64,000 nucleotides of DNA from Craterilacuibacter sinensis (lineage in GTDB: Bacteria; Pseudomonadota; Gammaproteobacteria; Burkholderiales; Chromobacteriaceae). Within the stretch, counting starts at the first letter, position 1. Each line of letters begins with the position of its first letter. Made by a program: the position numbers and the translations under genes. Location: positions 1 to 64,000 of the forward strand of contig NZ_WSSB01000013.1 in NCBI RefSeq assembly GCF_009831765.1. Direction: 5' to 3'. The notes beneath the pieces are model-generated. The model searched no databases and had not been told where the DNA came from. It saw only the letters and a list, made by a program, of their open reading frames with translations. Shown here in pieces: positions 60,916 to 64,000 of this stretch.

Positions 60916-62132
60916 GGTTTTCGAGTATCAGGCTGGAGCAGTTTGCTCTTGGTATCGTTCTTCTTTACCCGATTATGGCTGTGGGTTATCTGCCTTTTGG
61001 TGGAGGAATTCGTTATTATAGCGTATTGCTGCCCGTGGCAATGTTGCTGATGTTCTTTGCATTGCGGCGATTGCACGAATTTTCCACAATAAGCTTGCTG
61101 GCTGATGTAATGGCTTTTATGAAGCCATTTCTGCCATTTTGTCTGGCTCTTTTGGTTGTTGGTGTCTTTCATGGCTATCTTGATTTCTTTATAAATATCA
61201 CGCGGGCGGTTTTTTATGCGGCTTTACTTTATGCTTTGCTGCTCCGGATGGATTTTAATAGTAGGAGTCTTTTTTTTGCGCCGGCATTGGCTTGTTTTAT
61301 GTATGCGATGGTTGCAATTTTTGAAGTGTTTATCCAGGGAAGAGGGCGGGCCTTCGGCTTGGTGTATGAGAATACATTCGGCCAGTTTTCCGTGTTATGC
61401 GCAGGTATTTCTTTGCTGGCTGCACTTAGCAAGTGTTTTGACAGAAAAGAACAGGTGTTTCTTTTTGTTTCGTTTGCGGCTGGCATGCTAGCTGCTGTTC
61501 TTTCAGGTTCTCGAGGGGCTATTTTACCTTTGATGGGTGTTTTTTGTGTTTTGATGTTTACCACTAGAGCAGCGCGATTGTTTTCGGTTTTTTTATTTTT
61601 ATCAGCATCCGTGTTTTTATACTTTGACTTTTTTGGGTTTTTTACAAGAATACTTTTGTCTGTAGATGAGGTTAGGTCGTATTTTTTGACTGGACATATT
61701 GTAGATTCTTCTGTTGGTATTCGGCTTGAATTGTGGCGAATCGCATTCTATGTTTTGCTGAATTCTGGCTGGATGGGTTTGGGTGCTATGCCGTTTGAGG
61801 GTATTTCAAATATTTATCCAGATTTGAAGACTAGTGCTGATTATATGAATTATTATTTTGGGTTGAGCGGTACTTTATCTCCGTGGTTATTTCATGGTGA
61901 TATCCCTCAGATTATGGTCTTTGGTGGGTGGGTTGTTCTGGTAGGTTTTTTGGTTTCTATGGTTTTGGTAATCCGTTTTTCTTATGTTAGTAATTTTGCG
62001 CTGTGGGTAGTGTGGTGTGGTATGGTTTGGGGGGGGGCTGAATTGTTTGTGTTTAATAGAATTTCATTTGGTTTGGTGCTCGTGGTTGTTGCTTTGTTTT
62101 GTGCAGATAAGCATGGTCGCGGTAGATTATGA
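60888..62132 (+). CDS. O-antigen ligase-like (WaaL/Wzy_C) membrane protein
   Basis: The 414-aa protein has about 11 helices and a large periplasmic loop near the C-terminus. Features of the O-antigen ligase/polymerase family include GRGRAFGLVYENTFGQFSVL, LSGSRGAILPLMGVF and SSVGIRLELWRIAFYVLLNSGWMGLGAMPFE. It is the most A+T-rich gene in the window and ends the LPS operon. The start is uncertain between TTG 60888 and GTG 60900, both inside the acetyltransferase gene. Ligase or polymerase cannot be separated by sequence alone. Confidence 0.85.
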   Translation: MVGVVFFPIRFSSIRLEQFALGIVLLYPIMAVGYLPFGGGIRYYSVLLPVAMLLMFFALRRLHEFSTISLLADVMAFMKPFLPFCLALLVVGVFHGYLDFFINITRAVFYAALLYALLLRMDFNSRSLFFAPALACFMYAMVAIFEVFIQGRGRAFGLVYENTFGQFSVLCAGISLLAALSKCFDRKEQVFLFVSFAAGMLAAVLSGSRGAILPLMGVFCVLMFTTRAARLFSVFLFLSASVFLYFDFFGFFTRILLSVDEVRSYFLTGHIVDSSVGIRLELWRIAFYVLLNSGWMGLGAMPFEGISNIYPDLKTSADYMNYYFGLSGTLSPWLFHGDIPQIMVFGGWVVLVGFLVSMVLVIRFSYVSNFALWVVWCGMVWGGAELFVFNRISFGLVLVVVALFCADKHGRGRL

Positions 62133-62155
62133 TTAGGTTTTTTAGGTTAGATTGT

Positions 62156-62189
62156 CTTTGTTAATGGGTGGCTGTGTTCATTAACAAAG
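62156..62189. repeat. 11-base inverted repeat after the ligase gene
   Basis: CTTTGTTAATG (62156-62166) and CATTAACAAAG (62179-62189) are exact reverse complements with a 12-base spacer. It lies 23 bases after the ligase stop. Without a T run it may be a poor terminator, a protein site or a relic. Confidence 0.6.
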
Positions 62190-62295
62190 GCATGCGGAAG
62201 TCGTTTGGATTTAGAATGCCTCTGGCAGATTTTACCGAGTTGCTGAGCAACGCATACCCGGACGGGCGGAGGATTTTAATCGTTGCACTTGTTCT

Positions 62296-62378
62296 TTGAA
62301 ACTGCTCTCTAATGGTCTAGTCTGACTCAGCAGACCATTTCATTGACGGCGGCCGGCTTTTCGGTCGCCGTTTTCTTT
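62296..62378 (+). promoter_or_regulatory. Leader of the pilin cluster: possible promoter and two hairpins
   Basis: A possible promoter TTGAAA (62296-62301) / TAGTCT (62318-62323) overlaps the exact inverted repeat AATGGTCT ... AGACCATT (62311-62339). A terminator-like hairpin CGGCGGCCG / CGGTCGCCG with TTTTCTTT follows at 62347-62378, just upstream of AGGAGG and the start at 62396. The arrangement could attenuate the pilin gene. Confidence 0.4.
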
Positions 62379-62395
62379 GCCCAGGAGGCTATGCC

Positions 62396-62854
62396 ATGCG
62401 TCCCTTTCATGCCGGTTTTTCGCTGGTCGAGTTGATGAGCGCGCTGCTGGTGATGGCGATTCTGGCGACGGTGGCTTATCCCGCTTACCGTGATTATGTA
62501 TTGCAGGCACGGCGTGCTGACGGGCGTACGGCCTTGTTGGGGTTGGCGCTGGCGCAAGAGCGTTTTCGTGCCTCCTGTCCTTTCTATGCGCAGCATCTGG
62601 GCGTAGTTTCAAGTTGTGGTGCCAGTGCCGCTTTGTCTACGCTGGCTTTTTCTGCGCTATCCCCCGAGGGCTATTACGCCATTTCGTTGCTGCCCGATAG
62701 TGCCGCTAGTACCACGTATCTTGCCGAGGCCGCTGCCACGGACAAGGGCGGTCAGGGGGCAGATAGCGTCTGCCCGGCTAGCGTGTTTCGCTTGAATGAA
62801 AACGGGCCGGATATGTCGTCTGCTGCCAGGCGTGTCTGTTGGGGTGCGGGGTGA
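62396..62854 (+). CDS. Type IV minor pilin, PilE-like
   Basis: The 152-aa prepilin has the short leader MRPFHAG and cleavage motif G-FSLVEL (Glu12 is the +5 residue), a hydrophobic stem helix (about 8-32) and a small globular domain with four Cys (SCPFYAQ, SSCGAS, SVCPAS, RVCWGA) able to make two disulfides. It resembles the PilE/PilX minor pilins of the fimT-pilV-pilW-pilX-pilY1-pilE clusters. AGGAGG precedes ATG 62396. The gene heads a run of pilin genes. Confidence 0.85.
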   Translation: MRPFHAGFSLVELMSALLVMAILATVAYPAYRDYVLQARRADGRTALLGLALAQERFRASCPFYAQHLGVVSSCGASAALSTLAFSALSPEGYYAISLLPDSAASTTYLAEAAATDKGGQGADSVCPASVFRLNENGPDMSSAARRVCWGAG

Positions 62855-62861
62855 GCTTGCC

Positions 62862-63434
62862 ATGTACCGGCTTCGCGTGCTGCGTGCATGGTCTTTGCTG
62901 GAGATGCTGTTGGTGCTGGCGGTATTGGGCATCTTGCTGACTGTGGCTTTGCCTCATCTCTCGCTCTGGGTCGAGCGCCAGCGCCTGATTGCCGCTACCG
63001 AACTGGTTTATCGCCAGTTACAGTTTGTACGCATGGAGGCGCTCAAACAGTCGCGTCCGATGTATATGCGCTTTATCGCCGGTGCGGCCGGGCAATGGCA
63101 TTTTGCCGCCAGTGATGTGCCGGGTTGTGATCCCAGCGGACAGGATGCCGGTAAGGTTTGCACCATCGCGGCGGCAGATGGTGGTGCGCTCTCGGTTGCC
63201 GTGTTTCATGGTCGCGATTACCCGGGTGTGCAGTTGCTGGTAAGCGGCTTTAGCGGCAACGAAGCGCGCTTCGAGCCGGTGCGCGGGGTGGCGGATAACG
63301 GGCGGGTGACTTTGCTGTCCACGAGCGGTCTGGAGACGCGGGTGCTGGTCAGTGTTCTGGGGCGTATCCGCATCTGTTCGCCGGCCGGTGCGACACAGCT
63401 CGCGCCTTACCCTGATGCCGGCTGCCATGCGTAG
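62862..63434 (+). CDS. FimT/GspH-type minor pilin with unusual cleavage motif
   Basis: The 190-aa protein has the prepilin stem (about 10-30) and the GspH/FimT pattern ATELVYRQLQFVRMEALKQSRPMYMRF, ending with RVLVSVLGRIRIC. The cleavage motif is A-WSLLEM instead of G-F(S/T)L(I/V)E(L/M): Ala9 at -1 and Trp10 at +1, but Glu14 at +5 is kept. It starts 8 bases after the PilE-like stop. Confidence 0.82.
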   Translation: MYRLRVLRAWSLLEMLLVLAVLGILLTVALPHLSLWVERQRLIAATELVYRQLQFVRMEALKQSRPMYMRFIAGAAGQWHFAASDVPGCDPSGQDAGKVCTIAAADGGALSVAVFHGRDYPGVQLLVSGFSGNEARFEPVRGVADNGRVTLLSTSGLETRVLVSVLGRIRICSPAGATQLAPYPDAGCHA

Positions 63435-64000
63435 CGTACGCGGCTTTTCCCTGCTGGATCTGATGCTGGGCATCACCCTGGCGTTGATCATATTGGCCAG
63501 TGCCGGGGCTTTGTATGTGGCACATGTGCGTAGCAGCAGTACGACGCTCAAGACCTTGCGTTTGAATGCCGACCTGCAGGCGATGATGGATGTGATGACG
63601 GCAGAGCTGCGTCGCGCCGGCTATTGGCATGTGGTGGCGGCCAGTGCACCGTTGGCTAATCCTTTTTCTTCCGGTATGGATAATCTGGATACGGCGACAC
63701 CGGCTTGTGTGCGCTACAGCTATGACCGCGATAGCGATGGCCAGATCAGCGCAGATGAGCGTCTGGGTTTCAAGCTGCAAACCGTTGCCGGCGTGAAGAG
63801 TCTGCGTATGAAAACCAGCGGCCCGGCCTCACTGCTGTGCAGCAGTGGTAACTGGGAAAGCCTGTCCGATGGCGCACTTATAGCGGTGGATACGTTGCTG
63901 TTTGATGTGTCCGCCAGCAAGTGTGTGAATGTGACCCGGGCGCAGCGTACGGACAGTGGCGGTTGTACGGCGCTATTGGCCAGCGCACAAAGCGGTGACC
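63427..64000 (+). CDS. PilW-like minor pilin, 5' part (cut by window end)
   Basis: ATG 63427 overlaps the FimT-like stop by 8 bases. The visible 191 residues begin MRSVRG-FSLLDLMLGITLAL, a prepilin motif in which the +5 residue is Asp11 instead of Glu. A globular domain follows with CVRYSYDRDSDGQISADER near residue 98, where D-x-D-x-D-G-x-I-x-x-x-E exactly matches an EF-hand loop, and with ALLCSSGNW and ASKCVNV Cys pairs. PilW proteins have such loops. The reading frame is open to the edge. Confidence 0.78.
   Translation, partial: MRSVRGFSLLDLMLGITLALIILASAGALYVAHVRSSSTTLKTLRLNADLQAMMDVMTAELRRAGYWHVVAASAPLANPFSSGMDNLDTATPACVRYSYDRDSDGQISADERLGFKLQTVAGVKSLRMKTSGPASLLCSSGNWESLSDGALIAVDTLLFDVSASKCVNVTRAQRTDSGGCTALLASAQSGD

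Noticed and set aside
62192-62299. 35-codon open frame (starts MRKSFGFRMPLADF) between the ligase and pilin genes
   Set aside because: No ribosome binding site, no recognisable features, and short frames of this size arise by chance.

Overview
The window looks like the chromosome of a Neisseriales betaproteobacterium of the Chromobacteriaceae/Chitinibacteraceae type. This is inferred from gene order (mnmG-rsmG-parA-parB followed further on by atpIBEFHAGDC-glmU-deoR-glmS; rsmI-lpoA-yraN-gmhA-dolP; IIA(Man)-HPr-EI without PTS permeases; thrB and a DUF2782 gene beside polA), moderately high GC and the absence of the dense DNA uptake repeats of Neisseria. Most of it is core chromosome. No phage, insertion sequence or CRISPR array is visible.

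Region 1 (1-12.7 kb): the end of an rRNA operon with two tandem 5S genes; a c-di-GMP adhesin-control module (lapD, lapG and a divergent TolC-type protein fused to an OmpA domain); tatD; tRNA-Leu(CAA); the envelope cluster rsmI / lpoA-yraN-gmhA-dolP; an EAL phosphodiesterase; a Tim44-domain protein and trmO. Region 2 (12.8-31.9 kb): mnmG-rsmG-parA-parB, then a three-gene insertion (LysR, TDT-family transporter, argF), then the nine-gene ATP synthase operon preceded by a near-consensus promoter, then glmU, a DeoR-family regulator and glmS with an apparently empty attTn7 site.

Region 3 (31.9-46.9 kb): an L,D-transpeptidase facing a small Lpp/OprI-like lipoprotein that ends in lysine; a set of small secreted metal-binding candidates (DUF305, DUF411, a Cys-rich protein); a MOSC protein, hemF, cstA with an enlarged ybdD, two UPF0324 (YeiH) permeases with a divergent YeiE-like regulator, a CHASE4-GGDEF-EAL protein, thrB, a DUF2782 protein and a LOG-family enzyme. 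Region 4 (46.9-53.7 kb): polA, cysG and the regulatory PTS (IIA, HPr, EI).

Region 5 (53.7-62.1 kb): a tightly overlapping eight-gene lipopolysaccharide operon (heptosyltransferase, MsbA, four further glycosyltransferases, an acetyltransferase, an O-antigen-ligase-like protein) whose distal half is much richer in A+T and is probably acquired. Region 6 (62.1 kb to the end): the start of a type IV minor pilin cluster (PilE-like, FimT/GspH-like, PilW-like truncated by the window edge).

I did not find an obviously unprecedented multi-gene system. The items most worth checking are the TolC-OmpA fusion beside LapD/LapG, the tandem-duplicated YbdD, the L,D-transpeptidase/Lpp-like pair, the two similar LysR-membrane protein pairs, the GmhA-type catalytic residues at the diaA locus, and the non-standard prepilin cleavage motifs.
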